From NCBI GenBank assembly GCA_963677785.2, contig CAXXDH010000003.1, positions 2,108,001 to 2,172,000 of the forward strand: 64,000 bases of DNA. The letters run 5' to 3'. The first letter of the stretch is position 1. Every line of letters begins with the position of its first letter. Under the pieces are notes generated by a model. It made no database searches, was not told the DNA's origin, and was given only the letters and a program-made list of their open reading frames with translations. Source of the DNA: G963665495 sp963677785 (GTDB taxonomy: Bacteria > Desulfobacterota > Desulfovibrionia > Desulfovibrionales > Desulfovibrionaceae). Shown one piece after another: positions 37,401 through 46,153 of the stretch. A program made the translations under genes and the position numbers.

Positions 37401-40400
37401 CCTTGCATAGAAAGCCGCCCCTTCCCGCGCCGCACTGGCAATACCGGCACTACGCCCTGGCCATGAGGAATGCCGAACAGAATGCGCAATCCAAAGCTGC
37501 GCTTGAGGAGCTGGCCCGCCAGTTTGAGAATCTGGATCCGGAAATCCATTGGCCCAGGTCGGTACTCACGGATACGCGGCAAGAGAACAACTTGATCCGC
37601 AGCAGCCTTGATTGCGCAACAGTGCGGCAGTTGTCCGGAATCGCCCGGCAGCACAACGCCACCTTGTTCGCTTTGCTGCTGGCCCTGTACCAGAGCGCCA
37701 TTTATGCGCTGAGCGGGCAGGAGGATCTGACCGTGGGCGTTCCCGTATCCTCGCGTCCCCTTTATCCTCAGGCTGAAAATTTGATTGGCTTTCTGGTAGT
37801 CACGGCGCCCTTTCGCACTCGATTTCACAATGGCCTTACCCTGGGCGACCTCGTGGCCGACCTGCAACAGCGATCTCTCGCCATGCTCGACCGCCAGGAG
37901 ATCCCGCTTGACGCCCTGGCCCGGATGTTGGACCGGCAACGGGAACAAAACGCCAAGCCCCTGTTTCAGGCCTTGTTCGCAATGGAAAATTCCATGTCCA
38001 TGAGCGGCGCCTGGCAAGATCTCAACTATGATCTGGAACAGCTGTTCAACAACACCCACAAATTCGACGCCTTGCTCTTTTGTTTCAACAGGCAGGAACA
38101 GGGACTTGAGATTATTTTGGAATACAACCCCGAAACGCCGGGCCGCCATCTGGCCGCCATCCTTGTGGAAAACTTTGTCGGACTGGCAAAAGCGCTTGCC
38201 GCGAACCAGCAGCGCGCTCAGGCCTTGGAACTGCGCGACTGGATTGCCCGTGCCGTCGCAGTGGCTGCCGACAGGGAACGAACGGAATATCCGGAAGTAT
38301 CTCTTGGGGAATTATGCAGCCGGTGCGCCGCAAAACACCCCGAACGCACCGCCTATATCTGGCAGGGGCGGTCCACCACGTACGGAGAACTGGACGCGCT
38401 TTCGAATCGTCTGGCCGGGGCCATTGTTGCGCAAACAGGGCGTCCAGGCCGGCCGGGGGAATCAATAGGCATCCATCTCAGGCGCAGTCCGGAAATGGTC
38501 GTCGCCATGCTCGGCATTCTCAAGTCCGGGTACGCGTATCTGCCGCTTGATCCCGATCTGCCGGAACAGCGGCTGGCAAGGATTCACGCCCACGCCTGTC
38601 CCGCTCTGGTCATTTGTACGGAGGAAGAGGATTTTCAACGCTTTGCCGCGCAGGGAACGACTACGATCAAACAGCTTTTGGACCGGACGCACGCATACGA
38701 GCCGGCCTCCCTCCCGCCGCAACATCCCGCCTATATCTTGTATACGTCCGGAACCACGGGAGTGCCCAAGGGCGTGGTGGTCAGCCATCGCTCGGCCGTA
38801 AACCGCGTCTGCTGGATGCAGCGTACATACGGGCTGGAGCCGGAGGAACGTTATCTGCTGAAAACCCCCAGCCACTTTGATGTCTCGGTGGGGGAAATTT
38901 TTTGGCCCCTGACCTGCGGCGCGACGCTGGTAGTCTCCCCGGCGCAATGCCATCGCGATCCGGCCTGCATTCTGGAAACACTGCAAACGGAAAAAGCGGC
39001 CAACGTCCATTTTGTTCCCGCCATGCTTTCCATTTTTCTCGACTTTCTGGAAAGCTGCGAAAAGACGGAGCTGCCGCATTTGAAACGGATCTTTTGCAGC
39101 GGGGAAGGATTGCCGCAATCGCTGGTGAATCGCTGTCTGCGTATGCTCAACGTGGAAGCACACAACCTCTACGGCCCCACGGAAACCGGAGAAAGCAGCG
39201 CCGAAGCCTGCTCGCTGCAAGAGCGGGGACCGGACGTCGTTCCCATAGGCGACCCCATCAGCAATACGCGTTATTATTTGCTCAACCCCGCCGGAATTCC
39301 GCTTCCTCACGGCCTGGAGGGGGAACTGTACATCGCGGGAGATTGCCTTGCCGAGGGCTATTTGCGAGACCCTGAAAAAACAGGGGAGCGTTTTCTGTCC
39401 TTGCCTTGGATTCCGGACCAGCGTCTCTACCGGACAGGCGACCTCGTCGCTTGGAATGCCGAACAGGCCCTGGAATATCACGGGCGCAACGACCATCAAA
39501 TCAAGATCCGGGGCTTCAGGGTTGAGTTGGGGGAAATTGAATCCGCGTTGGCGCGTCTTCAAGGCGTCCGTATGGCTGCCGCGCGCTATTGCGCGCACAG
39601 TCCGCAAGGGCCGTGCATCGTGGCGGATTATACGGGCGATGCGCATTGCCCAGAACCACGGGACGCGGTCCGAAGCTTGAAGGAACTGCTGCCGGGATAC
39701 ATGGTTCCGGCCAGAATTTTCAAGCGGGAGAGATTGCCGTTGACCGCCAGCGGCAAAGTGGACCGTAACGCGCTGCCCGAACCGGACTTTACTCTCATGG
39801 CAGAGCCGGAGCAGCGCCCGAATGCCGCGTATGAGCAACTCACTCCGTGGGAACAAAAGCTCGCCGCGCTCTGGGGCAAATTGCTGGGGCAAAACGAGCA
39901 GACATTCCACCGCGCGAGCGATTTTTTTCAGAGCGGCGGCCATTCCCTGCTTCTTATGCAGATGGTCATTGAATTGCGCAAGCAATCCGGGGTGGAGGTA
40001 CGCCTTCCGGTTTTTCTGCAGGAGCCTACTTTGGGACATCTGGCCGCACTGTGCGGCGCACCGGAATCGTGCGCGGAGAGGGATCGTTCGCTGGAGCGGG
40101 CAAGAGCGGACGCGGACACGGCAATCCAGTGGGAGCGCACAACACAACCCGCAGAGGAAACATCAGCCATTTTGCTCACCGGAGCAGCCGGATTCGTGGG
40201 CAGCCACATTCTGGCGAAACTGCTGTCCGGGCAAAAGCGACGCATCATTGCCCTGATCAGGCCGAAAAACGGGCTTGATCCGATGGCAACCTTTGAGAAC
40301 GCGCTGCAATCCAGAAATATTCAGCTCACTGCGGAAGAGCGCAAAAGGGTGAATGTGATTCCCGGCGATCTGGCTGCTTCGGGCCTGGGCATCAGCAAAG

Positions 40401-41206
40401 AGGATCAGCGGACAATCACGGAACATGCCGGGCATATCCTGCATTGCGGGGCCATGGTCAATCATTTGTACGGGTATGCCCAACACCGTCCGGCCAATGT
40501 TCTCGGCACGCTGGAGCTTATCAGGCTCGCCGTGGAAGCGGGCATGAAGCGTTTCGACTTCATTTCCACGACCGCCGCGCAGGATGCCGTTCCGGACGCC
40601 GCATGGTCCGGCTATGTCCTCAGCAAATGGACCGGCGAACGTCTCTGTGAACGTCTGCGCGGTCATGGAATCGATTCGCGCATTCTGCGGGTCGGCTATG
40701 TTGCCGGCCATTCGCGCAGCGGATTGGTCGATTACAGCAGAAATCATCTTTCCCTGCTTATTCGCTCCTGTATTGAAACCGGCGTGGCTCCAGACTGGGA
40801 CAGGCAGCTTGAAATAACGCCGGTTGATCTTCTTGCCGATGAAATCGCGCATCTGATTGCAAATGCGGATGCGCGCTGCGGCGACTGGAATCTCAGCGGT
40901 CTGCCGCGGTTCAGCTGGCTGGAACTCGTGGCGCTGCTCAATGCCGACGGCTATCTGGTCCGGACGATCAGTCACGACCAATGGTATCGGGACTATTTGG
41001 AACAAGCGGAGCCGGATTCCGCCTTGTATATGCTTAAAGGACTTTATACGGATCAGACGCCGCAGTTTGCGCCGCCGCCGGAGAATACTTTTCTGGCCCT
41101 CTGTCCGGAACTGAAACAGCGTATGCGCTTGGATCTGCCGGAACTTTTCAAACGCTATCTGCACTATTTTCAAAGTACCGACTTTATCCGCGATCATGGC
41201 GAGTAG
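34472..41206 (+). CDS. Dimodular NRPS with terminal thioester reductase
   Basis: 2244 residues; ATG 34472 is preceded by CAGGAG, while the open frame begins 45 codons earlier. Order: partial condensation-like region (1-190); A1 (about 195-715; YVIYTSGSTGKPKG, NMYGITETT); T1 (LGGDSL, Ser769); C (about 830-1260; HHIVFDG, His955); A2 (about 1275-1760; YILYTSGTTGVPKG, LYGPTETG); T2 (GGHSL, Ser1825); reductase R (TGAAGFVGSH near 1904; YxxxK at 2048-2052). The A1 pocket reads approximately DFWSVGMVH, close to published threonine codes; A2 (approximately DVGFFSLES) has no clear match. R domains release dipeptides as aldehydes, which can cyclise to pyrazinones. The layout equals AusA of aureusimine synthesis. 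The product cannot be predicted firmly. Confidence 0.92.
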   Translation: MNQTMPDALRAVSIHLTKAQRQQAGTLFPGKDASFTLLLNWLALLARYCAQDELQWIDCEGAATRATRSIAIASDCSFQRLAASLQQTLATGSIAAEPGPLSINGRSVRTLTAHATDACAEKDGLCFVVRPQAEHPPAIAAHGALFEKRFLEQMAVHFELMLEHCLQNPEQNFFAFPLLTEAERRDAVVTWNKTAQYDCNGRNLHGLFTEQAKQFPDRIAVSCQGREMTYKELDIRSNQVAHAIRAHFELFTGKHLCPDELIGLSTDRSIDMIIGILAILKAGGAYVPLDPRYPEDRLKYMAENSRCRIILTQQQHLENLLYMVNGDYGIISLDTGWEHLSQYPRTCPASVSSDENLAYVIYTSGSTGKPKGVMLEHGCAVRLFDATEELFELSEQDVWTCFHSYAFDFSVWEIWGALLHGARLVIVPYDVSREPDRFHELVCREKVSVMSQTPSSFYQFSEADKQAKQPCASLRYVVYGGEALNVPRLESWWRRHPCDAPKLINMYGITETTVHATFYELGPDDLKRASALSPIGERLPDLSFYVLDSLLQPVPPGIPGELYIGGAGVARGYFLREDLSRERFIPSPFLEESGAHAHTRLYKSGDLVVRKIDGSLDYLGRADFQVKIRGFRIETGEIESALESNPAIKESVVLAYGQGENKKLAAYYVATDGNPVPVRILWEHLAQTLPDYMIPSRFIHVDKFTLSPTGKTDRKALPDPEKACQEQDHSDMIVARTATERRLAGIWSKLLRVGAVGATDNFFMLGGDSLLGARMVMHCRKTFARDISIRHVFNHPVLEDLAREIEDLPVVEESAAQNHCCEATGADSEFPVSPAQRSMYYLYHAEAPQTYNVPFLVRFDGVLDPVPLQAALNSLLERHESLRTVFSFRQGEVYQRILEPRVYELPVERIPEDALSQTCAKWAEQAFDLETYPLFDIRLIDCGNKTSALYINIHHIVFDGNSYDVLLKDLARAYGAALHRKPPLPAPHWQYRHYALAMRNAEQNAQSKAALEELARQFENLDPEIHWPRSVLTDTRQENNLIRSSLDCATVRQLSGIARQHNATLFALLLALYQSAIYALSGQEDLTVGVPVSSRPLYPQAENLIGFLVVTAPFRTRFHNGLTLGDLVADLQQRSLAMLDRQEIPLDALARMLDRQREQNAKPLFQALFAMENSMSMSGAWQDLNYDLEQLFNNTHKFDALLFCFNRQEQGLEIILEYNPETPGRHLAAILVENFVGLAKALAANQQRAQALELRDWIARAVAVAADRERTEYPEVSLGELCSRCAAKHPERTAYIWQGRSTTYGELDALSNRLAGAIVAQTGRPGRPGESIGIHLRRSPEMVVAMLGILKSGYAYLPLDPDLPEQRLARIHAHACPALVICTEEEDFQRFAAQGTTTIKQLLDRTHAYEPASLPPQHPAYILYTSGTTGVPKGVVVSHRSAVNRVCWMQRTYGLEPEERYLLKTPSHFDVSVGEIFWPLTCGATLVVSPAQCHRDPACILETLQTEKAANVHFVPAMLSIFLDFLESCEKTELPHLKRIFCSGEGLPQSLVNRCLRMLNVEAHNLYGPTETGESSAEACSLQERGPDVVPIGDPISNTRYYLLNPAGIPLPHGLEGELYIAGDCLAEGYLRDPEKTGERFLSLPWIPDQRLYRTGDLVAWNAEQALEYHGRNDHQIKIRGFRVELGEIESALARLQGVRMAAARYCAHSPQGPCIVADYTGDAHCPEPRDAVRSLKELLPGYMVPARIFKRERLPLTASGKVDRNALPEPDFTLMAEPEQRPNAAYEQLTPWEQKLAALWGKLLGQNEQTFHRASDFFQSGGHSLLLMQMVIELRKQSGVEVRLPVFLQEPTLGHLAALCGAPESCAERDRSLERARADADTAIQWERTTQPAEETSAILLTGAAGFVGSHILAKLLSGQKRRIIALIRPKNGLDPMATFENALQSRNIQLTAEERKRVNVIPGDLAASGLGISKEDQRTITEHAGHILHCGAMVNHLYGYAQHRPANVLGTLELIRLAVEAGMKRFDFISTTAAQDAVPDAAWSGYVLSKWTGERLCERLRGHGIDSRILRVGYVAGHSRSGLVDYSRNHLSLLIRSCIETGVAPDWDRQLEITPVDLLADEIAHLIANADARCGDWNLSGLPRFSWLELVALLNADGYLVRTISHDQWYRDYLEQAEPDSALYMLKGLYTDQTPQFAPPPENTFLALCPELKQRMRLDLPELFKRYLHYFQSTDFIRDHGE

Positions 41207-41927
41207 GGCGGCGCATCTGGTCAAAACGGCTCTGGAGCACGGTTGTGCTCCTCTGCACAGTCAGCATTTGGGCAGAGGAGTGGATGTCATTGTTGTCCAA
41301 TTGCCCAGCGCGGCAAGCGACCTGCCTGGGGAAGAGAAGCTGCTTTCCGCGGAGGAGCGCGCACGGGCCGCGACGTATTGCTTCCAAAAGGATCGTGACG
41401 CGTTCGTCCGCCGCCGGGCAGTGCTGCGCAGGTGGCTTGCCGGGCTGTTGGATATGTCTCCGGAAGCGCTTCCTCTGGAAGTCGGACCGTATGGAAAGCC
41501 TTTTATCGGGCGGAACATCGGCGATAATCGGATTAGCGATTTCAACCTGTCGCACAGTACCGACATGCTGGCTTTAGCCGTTAGTCGTCATGGCAAAATC
41601 GGACTGGACATTGAACAAAGGAAAACGCTGCCGGATATGGACGCCATGTTCGCGGCGATATGCAGCCCAAACGAATTGGCGCTTTTTGAAACTTTTCCCG
41701 ACAGCGAACGCAACCAACTGTTTTTTCAACTATGGACAGCGAAAGAGGCGACTCTGAAAGCCTTGGGTACGGGGCTGCTGCAATCGCCGCGTCCAATAGA
41801 GCTGCGTCTGGACACAGTGCTCCATCCGCCCCGGTTACGCCTGCATTCCCCGGACGGTTGTCGGCTGTGGTCGTCGCTGCTGCCGGGCGGGACGTTTCTG
41901 AGCGTTGTTGCTTCACAGGAAGCCTGA
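41196..41927 (+). CDS. Sfp-type 4'-phosphopantetheinyl transferase
   Basis: 243 residues, starting inside the last codons of the NRPS gene (11-bp overlap), so translation is coupled. Family motifs are present in order: PYGKPFI, DFNLSHSTDML, KIGLDIEQRKTL with the magnesium-binding Asp and Glu, and FFQLWTAKEATLKALGTGL with the conserved W-x-x-KEA. It transfers phosphopantetheine from coenzyme A to Ser769 and Ser1825 of the NRPS carrier domains. A two-gene NRPS-PPTase operon matches the organisation of ausA-ausB. Confidence 0.93.
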   Translation: MASRAAHLVKTALEHGCAPLHSQHLGRGVDVIVVQLPSAASDLPGEEKLLSAEERARAATYCFQKDRDAFVRRRAVLRRWLAGLLDMSPEALPLEVGPYGKPFIGRNIGDNRISDFNLSHSTDMLALAVSRHGKIGLDIEQRKTLPDMDAMFAAICSPNELALFETFPDSERNQLFFQLWTAKEATLKALGTGLLQSPRPIELRLDTVLHPPRLRLHSPDGCRLWSSLLPGGTFLSVVASQEA

Positions 41928-42022
41928 CCCGGATTAAATAACTTTTATTTCGGTACTACGGAACAATCTGACGTGTGACCGGCTTTTCCATGTTCTCATT
42001 ATGGCCGGTTTGCCGGGGTGCC

Positions 42023-42100
42023 CCCGGGGAAAAACAGAGGCAACAGGTTCAGATGATCCACATGGACCAACCGCAATCCCCAGCAGTGTTTTTCCCCGGG
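42023..42100. repeat. 14-bp perfect inverted repeat between convergent genes
   Basis: CCCGGGGAAAAACA (42023-42036) and TGTTTTTCCCCGGG (42087-42100) are separated by 50 bp. It lies between the convergent PPTase and agmatine-deiminase-family genes. It may act in transcription termination or be the scar of a tiny mobile element. Confidence 0.5.
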
Positions 42101-42133
42101 TTCCAGCAAACGCAACTTTTACGCTGCTTTGAA

Positions 42134-43453
42134 TCAACGGCTTTTCGGCATCTGCTGCGAAATGCAATGTATTCCGCCGCCGCCGGCATTGACATTTTCA
42201 GGATTGATCCGAACTATGGCGCGGTTGGGAAATGCCTTTTCAAAAATCTGCTGCACGCGCGCGTCTTTTTCTTTCATACGTTCGCTACGTCCCTCTTTCC
42301 AGTAAGCCGGGACCAGGACCACGTCATTGGCAATCAAAAAATTCATGTAGCTGGCAGCCAGGACGATGGTTACAGGTTCGCCCTTTTTGAAGGTATAGCC
42401 GTTTGCGTACTCCAGCTCTGCCAGTTTCTGATAGATGGGGTCCTTTTCGGTCACGGTTACTTCGATAGGTTCCGCGATGGGCACCCGTACGATGGTAAAT
42501 GGTTGCCCATCCTGGTCCACCGCGTGGCTGAGAATCTGATAGTTGGTTTCCATACGTTCATAGGTGATGGCGTCAACCGGATCTGCATCGCGTTCTTCTT
42601 CCGAAACAGCGGCAAGCAGGATGGTGTGCGGGTCGGCGAAACGCGCGTACTCGTCAATATGACCGCCGGTAGTCATCACCGGCAGCTTGCCGTTGGGCAG
42701 CGGTCCGTTATACGTCAGATCATCATCCGCCAGCCCCTGCTTCAGCCAGATGACATTCTGAACATTGCAAACGCGCTTTAACTCGTCCGTGATTTGTTCC
42801 TTTGTCATGCCTGGATTGCGCTGCAGCTCGACTGCCTCTGTGGTGAGCAGTGTGCCACGCCCGTTCGACTCGCGATCGCCGCCTTCGCTGATCAAAGACG
42901 AACGTACAATGGGCACCCCCAGCTCGCGCGCAACCAGACGGTCCACGCGTTCGTCCTCCATGGCGTCCGGGTCGGTGGGCTTGCTGTAACTCCATTCGCT
43001 AAACCCGAAATCTGCTATTTGCAGTCCCCCTTTTCTGTTGGAAAGAAAAATGGGGCCCATGTCACGAGCCCAGACATCGGTATGCGGGATGATATGATAA
43101 CGCACTTTTCCCTCGGGTATGCCGAGCGAAGCGACCCATTGTTCCGCTTTTGCCTGGTCGGCCGCATCCTGAACGAGCAGGTCAATATAATGACCAGGCG
43201 CCAGCGCCTTGATCATGGCCCCCTGAACCGCCGATATCGGCCGTCCGGCCAAATTGTCGTAACAAGGATACGCCATCCACACAGATTCAATGGGTTCAAA
43301 CTCCCCCGGCAACGTGAAGGAGTCCGCCGTCTGCACAGCCTGTTTATCAGCGGCCTGACTCCGTACCTCTGACGCCGACGCATAATTCCAGCAATTAAAC
43401 GCACAAATAAAAAGCAGCAGTAGACTAAGTCGTATCCATTTGTTTTTATTCAT
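42134..43453 (-). CDS. Exported agmatine deiminase/PAD-family enzyme
   Basis: 439 residues with a signal peptide (a basic start, then SLLLLFICAFNCW, cleavage near ASA-SEV). Motifs of the guanidine-group-modifying fold are present: HTDVWARDMGPIF, SEGGDRESNGRGTLLT, TGGHIDEYARF, and the catalytic Cys430 in AGGGGIHCISQQMP. Cytoplasmic relatives hydrolyse agmatine to N-carbamoylputrescine; exported ones include peptidyl-arginine deiminases. The substrate here is unknown, and export suggests external agmatine, arginine or peptides. It is convergent with the NRPS operon, so probably separately regulated. The possibility that it acts on the NRPS product is only conjecture. Confidence 0.9.
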   Translation of the reverse strand: MNKNKWIRLSLLLLFICAFNCWNYASASEVRSQAADKQAVQTADSFTLPGEFEPIESVWMAYPCYDNLAGRPISAVQGAMIKALAPGHYIDLLVQDAADQAKAEQWVASLGIPEGKVRYHIIPHTDVWARDMGPIFLSNRKGGLQIADFGFSEWSYSKPTDPDAMEDERVDRLVARELGVPIVRSSLISEGGDRESNGRGTLLTTEAVELQRNPGMTKEQITDELKRVCNVQNVIWLKQGLADDDLTYNGPLPNGKLPVMTTGGHIDEYARFADPHTILLAAVSEEERDADPVDAITYERMETNYQILSHAVDQDGQPFTIVRVPIAEPIEVTVTEKDPIYQKLAELEYANGYTFKKGEPVTIVLAASYMNFLIANDVVLVPAYWKEGRSERMKEKDARVQQIFEKAFPNRAIVRINPENVNAGGGGIHCISQQMPKSR

Positions 43454-43639
43454 AAGCTTCTCTCCTGATAGTGTTTGTAACCAGCTGGTTGATATTTGTC
43501 GAGTTGAAAAAAAGATTTTCCGATTAAAACGTTCCGGTGTGTGGCCGCAGCCCCTTTATTTCAGGCTCTGCCGCCTGGATATGTAACCATAACGAGAGCA
43601 GCTCCGAACATCCTGTGCGGACGCTGAAATTGGAAACAA

Positions 43640-43845
43640 TTTCACGAGCCGCTTGGACGAATAAGAATGCTTGTCCGTAGCGGAAACAACATCAAGCAAC
43701 CGGCTCGTTGGCTCAATAGCGTATTGCATGGCTTTGGCGCCGCTGTTGCTGCGTTTGACCGCTATTTTGGAAAAAATAAAAGGGCCTTTGGGCGTATAAG
43801 AATGGGAATACGCAGAGGCAGAGAGGGCGGGGTGGCCTTACAGCC
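43640..43845 (+). pseudogene. Fused mobC/relaxase remnant
   Basis: Near 43667 the sequence encodes LVRSGNNIKQPARWLNS, matching MobC (LARVGNNINQLARWANS at about 4987). It runs straight into FGAAVAAFDRYFGKNKRAFG and RGREGG, matching the last residues of the mbeA-like relaxase (LGAAIAAFERYFGESEIGF near 7745). The DNA is also alike (for example gcgtttgaccgctattttgg). About 2.7 kb of mob operon between these points is missing. It is a deletion scar of a second, related mobilization cassette. The remainder of 43454-44080 has no gene; the last 120 bp are AT-rich promoter sequence. Confidence 0.75.
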
Positions 43846-43959
43846 TTCGTCTCTCCCCAGACCATTTCCGTCCGCTATTTTTAGCTTCAGTTTTCTTTAA
43901 CATTTTGATCCTTTGCATTAAAATATTTAGTTTTCTGCATAATTGAAAGTTCTGCTTGA

Positions 43960-43987
43960 TTGTTTCATGCGGCATGTATTATATAAT
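43960..43987 (+). promoter_or_regulatory. Possible sigma70-type promoter for the S10 gene
   Basis: TTGTTT (43960-43965) and TATAAT (43982-43987) are spaced by 16 bp in AT-rich DNA about 95 bp before the S10 carboxypeptidase start. It is a consensus match only. Confidence 0.4.
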
Positions 43988-44080
43988 TGTATCCATCATG
44001 CATTTTGGATAACGTTTTTTTTATTATAAGTATTCATATTCAATTAGTAGGAAAAATACCGAGATAGGGAGGGGAATTCC

Positions 44081-46153
44081 ATGACATTGTTTCGGTTTGT
44101 CCAGAATTTGATTTTGAGTGTGCTGCTGTGCCTGTTGTTTGTTTCATCCGCTTCGGCATTTGTGGCGTTGTTGCCCGAGGCCGGGTTTGTTGAATTGGAA
44201 CCGATTGAATATACTTTGAATGTATCACCCACATCAGGCACTCACAAAAAAACCTTGCAGAGTAATATTTTTTACAGTTTTTTTCCCGCTGACGACGATC
44301 CTGAGGAAAAACCGCTCTTTGTCATGCTTAACGGTGGTCCCGGTGCGGCCACAACGGTTAATTTGTTTTCCATGAACACGGCGCCCTATACGCTCGACAT
44401 GGAACGCATCTGCGGCAAAGGGGTAAAGAAATGCAATAAAGGATATGTCAAGAACAAACACAGTTGGACTTCCGTGGGCAATCTTATGTATATAGACGCG
44501 CCGGCAACTGGTTTTTCGTATCTTGTTGCCAACCACAACATGGCTCAGAGACATCTTGACTTTCTGTCCGGTGCAAATTTCAATCCTTTTATCGATGCGG
44601 ACCAAATCGTTCGCGTTATTTTGCGCTTTCTGGCACGGCATAAGAAAATACAGGCCAATGAAGTCATTCTTGTGGGAGAGAGTTACGGTGGAACCCGTGT
44701 CTCCACCATGCTGAACTTGCTTCTTTTCAGCCAACGGTATGGAAAGGATGGGACAGGTGTTTTCAGAGACCAGAGCTTGGTCGACGAAATTGCCGCTCAC
44801 TTTGCGGCCGTTGCAGAACACGGTCAACAAGGCAAAGGGGGAGACTCGAACTCGACGCGGCCCATCGATACTAACTCCACCGATTTCTTGGGACTACAAC
44901 CGCTTACGCCCGAACGGGTAGCGGAACAATTCGGCAAGCAGGTCTTGATTCAACCCTCCTTGTCGGGAAAGTATCAGGATGAGGTGCAGGGAAATATGTA
45001 TTATGATGAAGCGCCCTACCAGGACAAAGTCATCAAAAATCTTGCCAAGGAAACACATTCGACTTTTCCAGGCTTATATTATCTGAGGTCCTGGTGGGGG
45101 CAATTAGTTTGCGCCGACTATTCTCTTTTGTTGAGTTCGAAGTCCAGTTGCGTTGTAGCGTATCACGCGCCGTATCATTTCAAAAGAGACCCCTATAATG
45201 ACATGGAGCGGGCTAGCTGGTCCGACGACCTGGCAGCGTTCGCGACAAGGAGCCTGCGCAATTACGACGTGCTGAAAACGATTTTGAAGTTCGATCCCAA
45301 GGACATCCCCCAAATGCAGCCCTCTGCGCGCAAGAACGCTTTCAAGCGTCTCGGCTATTTCAAAAAGACCGCTTCCTTCCAATTGAAGAATAACCAACGT
45401 TCGGCTACGACCCAAAATGACTCCCTTCCCATGGAGACGGAAGAGCCAATGGATGCCAAGGCACTCAAGGCGGAGGAGGCTAAAGCGCGTTTAGAATTTA
45501 AAACAAAGGGTATGGCGCGCCTCAAGGAAGAGCTGACCGAATCTTTGGGGCGGGAAATGGCCAATGCATTTCTGCATATGAAGGAGCCTGTCAGTTCTCG
45601 TTTCTCGGCCCGGTTTGAGGCAAGCAAAAAAATAAACGAGCTGGAATCCAAATTTGGTAAACTGCCCGGCAAAACCATGGAACAGGCTTTGGGAAGATTG
45701 AACAGGTGCGACACTTATATGAATCCTTGGAGTGAGCAGATTTATCTTGCTTTTGTGTTGTCCAAGGATGTCCTGCTGTACGGTCTCAACGCGGATTCGT
45801 CGCCGCGATATGGCGAGATGTTTTTGGAAAACGTGCAGCTCGTCGACACGTTCCTGACGGACGCGCAGCATGATCTGGTCATTTACTCGCCGGCGATTCC
45901 GGAAGCCTTGAAAAAACACAAAAAAGTCGTCAGGACAGTGCATTGTAAACGAGCAACAAGCCACTCCCCAGGGAATTTCACCATCGTTTACAAAAATGGC
46001 GTGTATAAAGACAGTCTTGCAGCCCCCAAACAACAAGTGGATTTGTATTATCCGCATTACGCCTCTTCCGGCCATTCCGTATCGTCCACACAGCCTGAAA
46101 AACTGCTGAACGACGTGAAGTCATGGCTATGGTTGAGCCAAAAGACGAACTAG
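44081..46153 (+). CDS. Exported S10 serine carboxypeptidase-like protein
   Basis: 690 residues; ATG 44081 follows GGGAGGGG at good spacing. A signal peptide (LILSVLLCLLFVSSASAFV) is followed by an alpha/beta-hydrolase of peptidase family S10: oxyanion segment FVMLNGGPGAATT, nucleophile Ser201 in VGESYGGTR, and a C-terminal GHSVSSTQPEKLL with likely catalytic His665. The protein is about 200 residues longer than typical S10 enzymes. The extra Lys/Glu-rich helical material lies around residues 440-540. It would trim C-terminal residues from peptides outside the cytoplasm. Its position just upstream of the type II secretion operon, same strand, makes it a candidate substrate of that system; this is inference. 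Confidence 0.85.
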   Translation: MTLFRFVQNLILSVLLCLLFVSSASAFVALLPEAGFVELEPIEYTLNVSPTSGTHKKTLQSNIFYSFFPADDDPEEKPLFVMLNGGPGAATTVNLFSMNTAPYTLDMERICGKGVKKCNKGYVKNKHSWTSVGNLMYIDAPATGFSYLVANHNMAQRHLDFLSGANFNPFIDADQIVRVILRFLARHKKIQANEVILVGESYGGTRVSTMLNLLLFSQRYGKDGTGVFRDQSLVDEIAAHFAAVAEHGQQGKGGDSNSTRPIDTNSTDFLGLQPLTPERVAEQFGKQVLIQPSLSGKYQDEVQGNMYYDEAPYQDKVIKNLAKETHSTFPGLYYLRSWWGQLVCADYSLLLSSKSSCVVAYHAPYHFKRDPYNDMERASWSDDLAAFATRSLRNYDVLKTILKFDPKDIPQMQPSARKNAFKRLGYFKKTASFQLKNNQRSATTQNDSLPMETEEPMDAKALKAEEAKARLEFKTKGMARLKEELTESLGREMANAFLHMKEPVSSRFSARFEASKKINELESKFGKLPGKTMEQALGRLNRCDTYMNPWSEQIYLAFVLSKDVLLYGLNADSSPRYGEMFLENVQLVDTFLTDAQHDLVIYSPAIPEALKKHKKVVRTVHCKRATSHSPGNFTIVYKNGVYKDSLAAPKQQVDLYYPHYASSGHSVSSTQPEKLLNDVKSWLWLSQKTN

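Noticed and set aside
38462..40147. Long minus-strand ORF (561 codons) inside the NRPS, and a similar one at 35852-37003
   Set aside because: Antisense shadows of a GC-rich coding frame; the plus strand shows every expected NRPS motif.
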